From Candidatus Nealsoniibacteriota bacterium (GTDB lineage: Bacteria; Patescibacteriota; Minisyncoccia; Minisyncoccales; PWPS01), in NCBI GenBank assembly GCA_003557065.1, contig PWPS01000055.1, positions 1-18,517 of the forward strand: DNA of 18,517 nt. Direction: 5' to 3'. Each line of letters begins with the position of its first letter. The first letter of the stretch is position 1. This document shows positions 1 through 7,924 of the stretch, in pieces. The notes below the pieces were generated by a model. The model did no database searches, was not told where the DNA came from, and was given only the letters and a program-made list of their open reading frames with translations. The translations under genes and the position numbers were made by a program.

Positions 1-603
1 CCCAGAAGGGTAGGTTACCTTTACCCCCAGATTGGTTAAACTTTGATCCAAGTTGGAAAAATATCTGACCCTGAAGGGAAATTCCTCTCCCGCTTCCATT
101 TGATTCGGAAGATCAAATTCAAAACTTATCGGAACACCGGTTATTATACCGGTATGAGTTCTTTCAACTTCATAGGTTGCCGATAAATTTTGCGGAGTGT
201 AGTTAAACCAAGCTGTAGTTCTCACACTATCTCCCTCTTCTCCGAAAATCCTCGCTTTAAAACTGATAATTTCCTCTTGTCCTGGATTGAGACTGTCCAA
301 ATCCTTAATTCTACGAAAGGATCTTCTTTCGGTGGTTAGATCATCTTCATCTTCTTCCACGGGAATGGATGCCTCCGGATATTCAAATGTGATTGAGACA
401 TTTTCCAATCGTATGTCGCTGTTATTTCTGTATCTGATTCTGTACTCCACCTCTTCTCCTACCTGAACCTCCGAGGGACCAATTATCTCCACACGCAAAT
501 CGGCTTCGGAAAAACTACCCCTGTCAAAGAAGAAAAAAGCAACGGTTGCCGCTATTAATGCAAGAAATAAGCTTAAAAAGAAAATTTTTCTTATTATGTT
601 CAT
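1..603 (-). CDS. membrane-anchored surface protein with DUF11/CARDB-like repeats (partial, 3' end outside window)
   Basis: The frame is open from ATG at 603 to the window edge (201 codons, no stop), so the C-terminus is missing. Residues 1-6 are basic (MNIIRK), followed by one hydrophobic segment at about 7-26 (FFLSLFLALIAATVAFFFF). This is a signal anchor or uncleaved signal peptide. The rest is extracellular-looking beta-rich sequence with motifs such as 'VGEEVEYRIRYRNNSDIRLENV', 'LNPGQEEIISFKARIFG' and 'AGEEFPFRVRYFSNLDQSL', repeated in style. These are typical of Ig-like DUF11/CARDB-type modules that assume a balance of 'non-parallel terms' in envelope proteins. It lies 48 bp after recO but has its own promoter (see 627-655). 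The role is presumably structural or adhesive at the cell surface. The family call is by pattern only and no function is claimed. Confidence 0.75.
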   Translation of the reverse strand, partial: MNIIRKIFFLSLFLALIAATVAFFFFDRGSFSEADLRVEIIGPSEVQVGEEVEYRIRYRNNSDIRLENVSITFEYPEASIPVEEDEDDLTTERRSFRRIKDLDSLNPGQEEIISFKARIFGEEGDSVRTTAWFNYTPQNLSATYEVERTHTGIITGVPISFEFDLPNQMEAGEEFPFRVRYFSNLDQSLTNLGVKVTYPSG

Positions 604-626
604 ATTGTTATTTTGTTTCTCTGTTT

Positions 627-655
627 ATTCTAACAAAGTAATAATCCCGCTTCAA
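627..655 (-). promoter_or_regulatory. promoter of the surface-protein gene (extended -10)
   Basis: Reading the minus strand, TTGAAG (655-650) is followed by a 17-nt spacer and TAGAAT (632-627). The spacer ends in TGT, giving an extended -10 element TG-n-TAGAAT. The predicted start of transcription lies about 20 nt before the ATG at 603. The -35 overlaps the recO stop codon. The smpB promoter carries the identical TGTTAGAAT. Confidence 0.55.
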
Positions 656-1386
656 GACAAGCGTGATGGTAATACGATTAAATAATTACTTAAAACTTCA
701 TCAATCTTCTCAAAATGAAAATCTTTTTCTAAAAAATTCTCGAATTCCATCTTTGAAACGGATTCAATTAGATTTATATCACCCTCTTCCAAGCTTATTT
801 CCAGAGGATCTCTTATCTTGAGAGAGCAATTTTTACAAATCAAACCACCCTCCCGTGGACTGAATATAGAAGCTTCTTTCTTATCCAGTACACAACCACC
901 CATATCGGGCTTATATCCTAATATTTCAAGAAATTTAAAGCAAAAGTAGTAATAAAATAAATGGAGCAGTCTCTTTTTGTCATTGTTGCCGAGATTGCTT
1001 AAAGAGAGATCATCCAGAAGGAAAAAACTTTTTCTTGCAAAAATCCAAAGCCTCTCATCTTCTTCTTCCTCTGCGAGAAAAGAATCCAAAAGGCGAGCTA
1101 TCTGGAAAGCGACTGAAAGTTTTCCCAAATCACTTTTAATCTCCGAAAAATCATCCCTTAATTCTGAATCGGTCAAGATGTTGTAGTGTCTTCCTCTTAT
1201 GAATTCGATATCGGAGTAACAAAAAAGCTCGGAACTCGATCGCAATTTTGATTTTATCTTTCGTATTGACTTTCCCGTTATTCCAATTTTTCCAAATTCC
1301 TTGGTGAAAACGGTTAAGTATTCATCCGCTTCAAATCTTTTGAGCTTGGAAATAAAAATTCCTTCCGCTCGGTATCTGATAAACAT
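652..1386 (-). CDS. recO: DNA repair protein RecO
   Basis: RecO is a recombination mediator of the RecFOR pathway; it anneals ssDNA and helps load RecA at gaps. The 244-residue protein has the usual RecO length (about 240). The N-terminal OB-fold is visible at about 1-80 ('RAEGIFISKLKRFEADEYLTVFTKEFGKIGI' style), followed by the helical domain and a zinc-finger region at C165 and C184-x2-C187. The canonical finger has two CxxC pairs; here the first pair is reduced to one Cys (CVLD), so metal binding may be weakened or use another ligand. A TTG three bases upstream also opens the frame. I chose ATG at 1386 because it overlaps the ileS stop as TGATG, implying translational coupling. The stop is TGA. 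Confidence 0.9.
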   Translation of the reverse strand: MFIRYRAEGIFISKLKRFEADEYLTVFTKEFGKIGITGKSIRKIKSKLRSSSELFCYSDIEFIRGRHYNILTDSELRDDFSEIKSDLGKLSVAFQIARLLDSFLAEEEEDERLWIFARKSFFLLDDLSLSNLGNNDKKRLLHLFYYYFCFKFLEILGYKPDMGGCVLDKKEASIFSPREGGLICKNCSLKIRDPLEISLEEGDINLIESVSKMEFENFLEKDFHFEKIDEVLSNYLIVLPSRLS

Positions 1387-4214
1387 CAATCAATTTTTTC
1401 AATCTTGAGAAGTATTTCCTTTTCTTCAAATTTAATCTTTCCATCTTTATCATCCAATTGATCCCTCTTGATCAGTTCAGCCGCAAGAGTTTCCTCTTCT
1501 ATGTAAGAAATGAACTTTCCAACCATCTCTTTTAGGTCTCCCGAATAAAAGACTTTGATTTTATCCTCCGGAACAAGTCCCGATTTTTTTCGTAAGAATT
1601 GAATCGTTCTTATTAGTTCTCTCGCTGCTCCTTCCTTCTTCAAATCCGGAGTCAGCTCCGTGTCAAGTTCAAAATCTTCGCTGGAAACAACATTTTTAAC
1701 ATTGATCTCATCCTTTAAAACATCTATTACACCCTCGCACAACTCCTCTTTTATCTTCAAGGTAGAAAGTGGCTGTCTCACCTTTATTCCCGCTTTTGCT
1801 CTTTCCGATAAAGCATTTGCAGCAATTTCTCTTACTTTTTTCATTTCATCTTCAACTTTGTCGTTGATATATTCCTGATCGACTTCCGGATAATCAGAAA
1901 GATGAACAGAATCTTTCCCGGTCAAATCACGATAGAGATAGTCCGCAAGAAATGGGGAATAGGGCGCCATCATCTTTATTATTCTGACTAGTACGTAATA
2001 GAAAGTTTCAGCAAATTCTTTTTCTTCCTTTTTATTTTCGGGTTTTTGCAATTTTCTTCTCGACCTCCTAATGTACCAATTCGAAAGATCGTCGATAAGA
2101 TCGTCCACCCTTCTGGATGCATCCGTAAGCTGATAGTTGTCCATATCATCAATAACCTCTCCGATCGACCTATTTACTCTTGACAGAATCCATCTGTTGA
2201 GGGAGTGGCTCGGCTCGGGCTTGGAGTTGAATTGTTCCCTTTTTACATAAGTGTCAAAAAAGGAGTAACTATGCCAAAGAGTAGCAAAAACCCTTCTGTG
2301 AACTTCCTTGACTCTTTCTTCGGAAAATCGATAATCTTCTCCTATTCTAGTGGAAGAAAGAAGGAAAAATCTGAGCGAGTCAGCTCCATAATTATCAAAT
2401 ACATGATCCATTTCGGGATAATTTCTCAACTTCTTGCTTAACTTTTTGCCTGTCTCATCCAAAAGAAGCCCGTTCGTAACCACATTTTTAAAAGCCGGTT
2501 TTCCTTTACCCAAGCCCACGTCACTCAATGTGAGAGCAGTAGCAAGAACGTGCAAAGTATAAAACCAACCTCTCGTTTGATCCATTCCTTCTGCAATAAA
2601 ATCAGCAGGGAAAGCTTCTTCCATCTTTTCTTTATTTTCAAAAGGGTAATGCATTTGGGCATATGGCATGGAACCCGACTCGAACCAACAATCGAAAACC
2701 TCTTCCACTCTTTTCATCTTCTTTCCGCAATTACAATCGATTTCGATCTTATCTATATAAGGCCTGTGCAAATCTTCGGGGGTCTCTCCCAATTCTTCAA
2801 CTGAACCGATCGCTTTCATGTTGTTACACTCTTCACACTCCCAAACCGGGATTGGAGCACCCCAAAATCTATTCCTGGATATACTCCAGTCACGAGCCCC
2901 CTCCAACCAATTTCCGAATCTTCCATCCTTTAAATGCTCCGGAACCCAATGAATTCCCTTATTATTTTCAAGTAATTCCTTTTTGAAAGCTGTAACTTTT
3001 ACGTACCAACTATCAAATGCATAATATAAAAGAGGAGTATCACAGCGCCAACAAAACGGATAAGAGTGTTCATAATCCTCCTTTTTATAAAGGAGCTCTC
3101 TTTTTCCCAAATCTTCTATTATTCGCGAATCGGCTTTTTTGACAAACATTCCGGACCACTCTCCCGCCTCTTCAATAAATTTACCCTCCTCATCCACTAA
3201 ATGGAAAAACGGAAGATTTTCTCTCTTTCCCAACTCAAAATCGTCTTCACCATACATGACCGCAGTATGCACGATACCGGTTCCCTCATCCAGCGTCACA
3301 AAATCAGCCAGATAAACCTTGAACGAATTCTCAATTCCCTCCGGCTTTGCGTCTTTCATAAAGGGATAAAGGGGTTGATAGGAGACGCCTTCCAGTTTCT
3401 TTCCTTTAAACTCTTTTTTAATTTCAAACTGTTCATCTAAAACCTCCAATCTTTCTTTTGCTAAAATAAAATCCTCATCTCCGGACCGAACCAGAACATA
3501 GTCAAAATCGGGATTAACGGTAAGAGCTACATTGCCGGGAAGAGTCCAAGGTGTTGTAGTCCAAGCCAAAAGTGAGGCTCCTTTAAAGTCTCCTTCCTCA
3601 ATTTTCATTTTAACAAAGACAGAGGGATCGATCGTAAGCTCATATCCTTGATTAACTTCGAAATTTGATATGGGAGTACCACAACGCGGGCAATAGGGAG
3701 AAATTCTGTAATCTTTATAAACAAGATCTTGATCCCAAAGTTTTTTAAATACCCACCAAACCGATTCGGTATATTCTTGATCCATTGTCGCATAGTCATT
3801 TTCATAATCGGCCCATCTACCGACTCTGGATAAAGTTTTTTTCCACTCATCGACACACCTAAAAACCGAATCTTGGCAAGCCTTATTGAATTTCTCAATT
3901 CCTATTTTTTCTTCTATTTCTCTCTTACTATCAACATCCATCTCTTTTTCGATAAGATTCTCAACGGGCAAACCATGACAATCCCACCCGACTATTCTTG
4001 GAACTCTATAACCTCTCATCGTTTTATACCTTAAAACGCTATCCTTTATTGTGCTTGCCAAAACATGGCCGTAATGAGGCATTCCGGTAGCAAAAGGAGG
4101 TCCGTCATAAAAGCTGAAAAGAGGACTATCCGCTCTTTCTTTTAAGGTTTTCTTAAATACCTCCTCCCTCTCCCAGAGATTCAGCATTTCTTCTTCTATT
4201 TTTGAAAAATTCAT
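1386..4214 (-). CDS. ileS: isoleucine--tRNA ligase, type 2 (eukaryote/archaea-like)
   Basis: IleRS charges tRNA-Ile and hydrolyses mis-activated valine in its CP1 editing domain. The HIGH motif is HYGH at residues 47-50, preceded by 'YDGPPFATGMPHYGH'. The KMSKS loop is KLSKK at 591-595, followed by LRNYP. 'GWDCHGLPVE' (76-85), the CP1 element 'GTGIVHTAVMYGEDD' (311-325) and the anticodon-domain 'NWYIRRSRRK' are all present. Cys clusters include CPRC at 175-178, CWRC at 388-391, CEEC at 460-463 and CNC at 494-496. 'GLPVE' and 'KLSKxLxNYP' mark the type-2 class rather than the usual bacterial 'GLPIE...KMSKSLGN'. In other bacteria, type-2 enzymes are associated with mupirocin insensitivity; that is inference here. 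The length of 942 aa is on the short side for the class. It starts 6 nt after the histidine phosphatase stop and overlaps recO by 1 nt. Confidence 0.95.
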   Translation of the reverse strand: MNFSKIEEEMLNLWEREEVFKKTLKERADSPLFSFYDGPPFATGMPHYGHVLASTIKDSVLRYKTMRGYRVPRIVGWDCHGLPVENLIEKEMDVDSKREIEEKIGIEKFNKACQDSVFRCVDEWKKTLSRVGRWADYENDYATMDQEYTESVWWVFKKLWDQDLVYKDYRISPYCPRCGTPISNFEVNQGYELTIDPSVFVKMKIEEGDFKGASLLAWTTTPWTLPGNVALTVNPDFDYVLVRSGDEDFILAKERLEVLDEQFEIKKEFKGKKLEGVSYQPLYPFMKDAKPEGIENSFKVYLADFVTLDEGTGIVHTAVMYGEDDFELGKRENLPFFHLVDEEGKFIEEAGEWSGMFVKKADSRIIEDLGKRELLYKKEDYEHSYPFCWRCDTPLLYYAFDSWYVKVTAFKKELLENNKGIHWVPEHLKDGRFGNWLEGARDWSISRNRFWGAPIPVWECEECNNMKAIGSVEELGETPEDLHRPYIDKIEIDCNCGKKMKRVEEVFDCWFESGSMPYAQMHYPFENKEKMEEAFPADFIAEGMDQTRGWFYTLHVLATALTLSDVGLGKGKPAFKNVVTNGLLLDETGKKLSKKLRNYPEMDHVFDNYGADSLRFFLLSSTRIGEDYRFSEERVKEVHRRVFATLWHSYSFFDTYVKREQFNSKPEPSHSLNRWILSRVNRSIGEVIDDMDNYQLTDASRRVDDLIDDLSNWYIRRSRRKLQKPENKKEEKEFAETFYYVLVRIIKMMAPYSPFLADYLYRDLTGKDSVHLSDYPEVDQEYINDKVEDEMKKVREIAANALSERAKAGIKVRQPLSTLKIKEELCEGVIDVLKDEINVKNVVSSEDFELDTELTPDLKKEGAARELIRTIQFLRKKSGLVPEDKIKVFYSGDLKEMVGKFISYIEEETLAAELIKRDQLDDKDGKIKFEEKEILLKIEKID

Positions 4215-4220
4215 TTTTTC

Positions 4221-4799
4221 TTAATTTAACTTTATAAGCTCAGCCGTCTTTATTTTATTTTTATCCTTCTTTATTTCAATCATCTTTTCCTTACCGATGT
4301 TATTAATTTTTCCTAAAAGTAGCCATAAGGGATCCCTATGGCTAATAATCAATATCTTTTTGCCTTCATCTTCAGAATCTACGTCAAGAATAAAATCAAA
4401 AATTCTCTGTTCCAAATCATTCCAACTCTCTCCTTCTTCCGGCCTTCTGAAAAAGGACTCTTTCTCTATCGGAAATTTGTTATAAAATTCTTTTTTTCTT
4501 CTCCCATGCCAGACCCCAAGATTAAGATCTCGTAATCTCACATCGAATATTATCGGTCCGTCAAATCTGATTTTCTCTTTAACGATTAATGCGGTTTGTC
4601 GGGTTCTCAAAAAGTCCGAAGAGTAAATTAAATCCACTCCCCTTATCCCTTCTGCAGATTCCTCAACCTCTTTTACCCCCTTTTCCGATAGGGGGATTTT
4701 ATCAATACAATTCGCCGGATATATAAAATCTTTTTTCCGACCTTGATAGTCGGTATCTCCGTGCCGTAAAAGATAAAATTTATTTCTAAAATCCATCAT
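4221..4799 (-). CDS. histidine phosphatase family protein (phosphoglycerate-mutase-like)
   Basis: This is a 192-residue member of the branch-1 histidine phosphatase superfamily. The catalytic RHG box is 'LLRHGDTD' (R12-H13-G14). A second phosphate-binding Arg lies in 'SSDFLRTRQTA', an acidic residue in 'PEEGESWNDLEQR', and the second catalytic His in 'IISHRDPL'. These are all the expected active-site elements. Family members are phosphomonoesterases acting on sugar phosphates, nucleotides or phosphoproteins, and the substrate cannot be read from sequence. It starts immediately after the argS TAA (ATG at 4799 or 4796) and ends 6 nt before ileS, so it is embedded in an aminoacyl-tRNA synthetase gene string. 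Lack of a phosphoglycerate mutase signature suggests it is not the glycolytic enzyme. Confidence 0.88.
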   Translation of the reverse strand: MMDFRNKFYLLRHGDTDYQGRKKDFIYPANCIDKIPLSEKGVKEVEESAEGIRGVDLIYSSDFLRTRQTALIVKEKIRFDGPIIFDVRLRDLNLGVWHGRRKKEFYNKFPIEKESFFRRPEEGESWNDLEQRIFDFILDVDSEDEGKKILIISHRDPLWLLLGKINNIGKEKMIEIKKDKNKIKTAELIKLN

Positions 4800-6491
4800 T
4801 TACATTCTTTCGGGAATGGGGATTCCCAAAAGATCAAGTGATTTATTTAACACTTTATGCGTCGCCTCGGTTATGAAGATTCTTTGATTTTTAATTTCCG
4901 AGGGGGCTTTTAATATCGGATGGGAGCTATAAAATGCATTGAAGTCTTTAGCCAGCTCAAAGGCGAATCCGGCCAAAGAAGAGGGGGTAAAGTTTCTCAC
5001 CGCCGACTCAATAACACCGTCAAACTCTATTAATTTTTTGAGCACAGCTCTTTCTTCGGAATTCAATTTTATTGTTGACTCTTCAGAAATTGGCTCTTGC
5101 TTGCATTTATTCAAAACACTTCTTGCTCGGAGAAGACTATATTGCAAATAGGGTCCAGAATCTCCTCTTAAATTCATCACCTTCTCCCAGTCAAAAACTA
5201 TATCACGACTGTAATGATTTTTAAGATCGGCGTATTTCACCGCTCCAACCGCTATTTTTTTTATCGCTTCTTTTTTTTGTTTCTCAGTCATATCCTTTAC
5301 CGTCTCGGATTGCATCATTATTTCCTCGGCCCTTCGCATTGCTTCATTCAATACATATTCCAGGTGAATTGTTCTGCCTTTTCTTGTCGACATCTTTCCC
5401 TCTTTGAGTCGATACATTCCATGAGCAACATGGAAAAACTCTTCACTTTTTTTCCATCCCAGCATCTCAACGGTCTTGAAAAGTTGTCTCATATGAAGCT
5501 TTTGATCCGCTCCAATCTCATATATGAACAAATCCGGATTCCATCTATCAATCCTGTATCTGACCGTAGCCAAATCTCTTGTGAAATAAGTTGTACTTCC
5601 ATCCGACTTTAACAACATGGCCGGAGGCATTTCATTTCCGAAATCAACTATCAAAGCACCTTTTGATTCTTTCGCTATCTCTTTTCCTTTTGCTTCTTCA
5701 AGAACCATTTTCATTTTGTCCTGGTAAAAGCTTTCTCCCATACAATAATCAATTTCCACATCCAGAAGTGAGTATGTTTCTTCAAATTGCTTAATACTTT
5801 TTTTTACACAACTTTCCCATATCGAAACAGCTTCTCCATCACCGTCTTCCAGTTTCTTGAACCATATTCTTGCTCCTTCCTCCAGCCCGGGATCATCTTT
5901 CGCCTCTTTATGAAATTCTACATAAAGATTTTCCAAATCACCTATGGATAAATCCTTTATATTTTTATTTTTTCTTTTAATTTGAAAAATTAACTTACCA
6001 TACTGCGTTCCCCAATCACCTAAATGATTTACTCCCACCGTTTCCCATCCTTCGAATTGATACAAATTGTAAATTGCCTGACCGATTATTGTAGAACGTA
6101 AATGACCGATTCCGAATGGTTTGGCTATGTTGGGCGCAGAATAATCTACCACCACTCGTTTTCCCAACCTTTCTCTTTCAAAAGCTAAAGTATCTTTACT
6201 TAAATTAAAAAGAAACTTGTCGGTAAATCTGAAATTTACAAAACCGTTTAAGCTTTTCACTTCAAATGAATCTTCTGAAATTCTTTCGGCTATTTTCTCG
6301 GCAACCTCTACGGGACTCTTCTTCACCTTTCCGGCAATTCGAAAAGCTATATTGGTACACAAATCCCCATGCGAAGGATCCGTCGGAATTTCAAATTCGA
6401 TTTCTTCAAGATTGATCTTTGCATTAAACAAGTCACAAAGAACCGTTCTTAAATTCTCTTTTAAGCTTTTCTCAAACATATGCTTCATCAT
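4800..6491 (-). CDS. argS: arginine--tRNA ligase
   Basis: ArgRS attaches arginine to tRNA-Arg. The 563 residues match the family's usual size. The N-terminal tRNA-recognition domain is at about 1-95 ('DPSHGDLCTNIAFRIAGKVKKSP', 'LNGFVNFRF'). The HIGH region 'YSAPNIAKPFGIGHLRSTIIG' has GIGH at 127-130. 'GVNHLGDWGTQYGKL' and the KMSKS-equivalent KMSTRKG (366-372) follow, with a C-terminal DALR anticodon-binding domain ending 'LDLLGIPIPERM'. It is the first gene of the argS-phosphatase-ileS-recO string. Start choice: ATG codons lie at 6491, 6488 and 6479 with no clear ribosome-binding site, so the first few residues are uncertain. The stop is TAA. Confidence 0.95.
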   Translation of the reverse strand: MMKHMFEKSLKENLRTVLCDLFNAKINLEEIEFEIPTDPSHGDLCTNIAFRIAGKVKKSPVEVAEKIAERISEDSFEVKSLNGFVNFRFTDKFLFNLSKDTLAFERERLGKRVVVDYSAPNIAKPFGIGHLRSTIIGQAIYNLYQFEGWETVGVNHLGDWGTQYGKLIFQIKRKNKNIKDLSIGDLENLYVEFHKEAKDDPGLEEGARIWFKKLEDGDGEAVSIWESCVKKSIKQFEETYSLLDVEIDYCMGESFYQDKMKMVLEEAKGKEIAKESKGALIVDFGNEMPPAMLLKSDGSTTYFTRDLATVRYRIDRWNPDLFIYEIGADQKLHMRQLFKTVEMLGWKKSEEFFHVAHGMYRLKEGKMSTRKGRTIHLEYVLNEAMRRAEEIMMQSETVKDMTEKQKKEAIKKIAVGAVKYADLKNHYSRDIVFDWEKVMNLRGDSGPYLQYSLLRARSVLNKCKQEPISEESTIKLNSEERAVLKKLIEFDGVIESAVRNFTPSSLAGFAFELAKDFNAFYSSHPILKAPSEIKNQRIFITEATHKVLNKSLDLLGIPIPERM

Positions 6492-6560
6492 ACCACATTA
6501 CGTATAAAATTTGAACCCGAGCAAGAAAGCGAGCACATTGTCCTAACTTTAACCATCCAA

Positions 6561-6592
6561 TAAAAAAAGCAACCCGTAAAAAGAGTTGCTTT
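6561..6592 (-). terminator. intrinsic terminator of the peptidoglycan-binding protein gene
   Basis: On the minus strand, AAAGCAAC (6592-6585) and GTTGCTTT (6573-6566) form a perfect 8-bp stem with an 11-nt loop, running directly into a T-run (6568-6562). It lies 10 nt after the stop of the gene at 6603-7355 and about 70 nt upstream of argS, so it separates the two transcripts. Confidence 0.75.
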
Positions 6593-6602
6593 AGTTGATT
6601 AG

Positions 6603-7355
6603 TTACCTTATCGAAGTAGACTGGTCATCTCTTTCGCTCACTCCCGAACGATTACTTTCACCTACACATTTGTCGTCTTCACATGTACAGGTAGTTCCGG
6701 GCCTGGGGCTTATCACTTGAGGACACATAATATCCAATCTGTCGGAACAATTATCGACGTAGTCACTATTGACGCACTCCCATTTGGCTCCCGCATTTTC
6801 AGGGCAACAATTGACGCTGATCCACTCACAATCACTATCTCTTCTACATCCTCTCATATCATCAATTTCCTGAACCTTTTCCTCTTCACATCGATATTCT
6901 TCACTTATTACTCTTCTAACCTCTTCCCCCATGGTAAATCCCATTTTTTCCATATCGGAATCCGTTTCAATACCCTTCCTTATTTGGTAATCGTACAAGG
7001 CTCTTGCAGTATCCCATCCGTAAGGACCAGAAACATTACCACGAAAATATCCTTCTTTTTGCAATATTTCATGTAGCGCCCTTACGTCTTCCCCTTCATC
7101 CCGATAACCGATTTCTCTTTTGAATTCATAGCACACCGAGTCACGTTCAAGAAGATTTCTTATCACTTCTCTTAAACGGGAAACATTGATTTCCGGGTTA
7201 ATTTCCTCTATCCTTCTTATTCTTTCTTCAACTTGCTCCATCGCTTGAACCCTGCCCTCGGAAGTCCTTTCTGCAGAAATATCCCGACTCCCTAAAAAAC
7301 CAAAAGAAATTAAAGGGAAGGACAGTAAAAAAGCAACAATTATTATCTTTTTCAT
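6603..7355 (-). CDS. secreted peptidoglycan-binding domain protein with C-terminal ten-cysteine module
   Basis: The 250-residue protein has a signal peptide at about 1-19 (MKKIIIVAFLLSFPLISFG). A helical, charged segment spans 25-75. A PG_binding_1-like domain at about 80-150 follows ('GYRDEGEDVRALHEILQKEG', 'YFRGNVSGPYGWDTARALYDYQ'). The C-terminal part is cysteine-rich, with C170, C176, C183, C184, C194, C203, C211, C223, C225 and C230 in a 'DSDCEWISVNCCPENAGAKWEC' context. With C75 and C156 the total is twelve, an even number, which fits disulfide bonding outside the cytoplasm. The tail 'SNRSGVSERDDQSTSIR' is low complexity. The protein likely sits on or near the cell wall; no catalytic motif is visible. 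The gene is monocistronic, with its own promoter and terminator. Confidence 0.75.
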   Translation of the reverse strand: MKKIIIVAFLLSFPLISFGFLGSRDISAERTSEGRVQAMEQVEERIRRIEEINPEINVSRLREVIRNLLERDSVCYEFKREIGYRDEGEDVRALHEILQKEGYFRGNVSGPYGWDTARALYDYQIRKGIETDSDMEKMGFTMGEEVRRVISEEYRCEEEKVQEIDDMRGCRRDSDCEWISVNCCPENAGAKWECVNSDYVDNCSDRLDIMCPQVISPRPGTTCTCEDDKCVGESNRSGVSERDDQSTSIR

Positions 7356-7387
7356 TTTTTTAAAATGGATAAAAAGACCTTTTCGTC

Positions 7388-7417
7388 ATTTTAGCAGAAA
7401 AAGAAAGAAAATTGCAA
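7388..7417 (-). promoter_or_regulatory. promoter of the peptidoglycan-binding protein gene
   Basis: The minus strand shows TGCTAAAAT (7396-7388), an extended -10 of the form TG-n-TAAAAT. A weak -35 TTGCAA (7417-7412) lies 18 nt upstream. It precedes the ATG at 7355 by about 33 nt. Confidence 0.45.
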
Positions 7418-7457
7418 TTATTAAAATCCGAAAGAGATTTTATTATGCTAAATTTTT

Positions 7458-7466
7458 TGTTAGAAT
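7458..7466 (+). promoter_or_regulatory. promoter of the smpB-ssrA-infC cluster (extended -10)
   Basis: TG (7458-7459), one base, then TAGAAT (7461-7466) form an extended -10 identical to the one before the surface-protein gene. No good -35 is present, as is common with extended -10 promoters. Transcription would begin near 7473, essentially at the first smpB ATG (7475). The mRNA is therefore leaderless, or the second ATG at 7484 is used. Confidence 0.5.
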
Positions 7467-7474
7467 GAATCCGT

Positions 7475-7921
7475 ATGTCGATAATGTCCCAAAACAAAAA
7501 AGCTTACTACGATTATGAGGTTTTGGAGGATTTTGAAGCTGGAATAGTATTAACCGGTCAGGAGGTCAAATCCATTAGAAATGGAAGAATGTCTCTGAAG
7601 GGGTCTCATATAATCATCCAAGAGGGGGAAGTTTTTTTAATCGGTTCAAAAATACCTCCTTATCAACCTAAAAACACACCCAAAGATTACGATCCCGGAA
7701 GGAAAAGAAAGCTACTCCTGACAAAGAAAGAGATTCGCTATTTAACGGGAAAGTCGACTGAAGGGGGCTTGACTTTAATCCCTTTAAAGGTGTATACTAA
7801 AAACCGCTTGATAAAGCTCAAGTTCGGTCTTTGTCGAGGAAAGAAAAAGTATGACAAAAGAAAGAAAATAAGAGACAGAGAGATCGATAAAAACTTAAGA
7901 AGAAAGATCAAGAACTTTTAA
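7475..7921 (+). CDS. smpB: SsrA-binding protein SmpB
   Basis: SmpB binds the tRNA-like end of tmRNA and delivers it with EF-Tu to ribosomes stalled on broken mRNAs (trans-translation). The 148-aa protein matches the family from its N-terminus: 'NKKAYYDYEVLEDFEAGIVLTGQEVKSIRNG', 'LKGSHI', 'PKDYDPGRKRKLLL', 'LTLIPLKVYTKNRLIKLKFGLCRGKKKYDKR'. It ends in a basic tail (KRKKIRDREIDKNLRRKIKNF), which in known SmpB inserts into the empty mRNA channel. The partner tmRNA gene starts 3 nt after its stop. The start is either ATG 7475 or ATG 7484; homologues begin close to 'SQNKKAY', so the second is possible. The stop is TAA. Confidence 0.95.
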   Translation: MSIMSQNKKAYYDYEVLEDFEAGIVLTGQEVKSIRNGRMSLKGSHIIIQEGEVFLIGSKIPPYQPKNTPKDYDPGRKRKLLLTKKEIRYLTGKSTEGGLTLIPLKVYTKNRLIKLKFGLCRGKKKYDKRKKIRDREIDKNLRRKIKNF

Positions 7922-7924
7922 AAA

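Noticed and set aside
2205..2986. Plus-strand open frames opposite ileS and argS
   Set aside because: They are shadows of the conserved synthetase genes, show no recognisable protein pattern and have no start signals.
6519..6535. Short direct repeat CGAGCA upstream of argS
   Set aside because: Two six-base copies 5 nt apart are too short to support an operator or T-box; no T-box features were seen.
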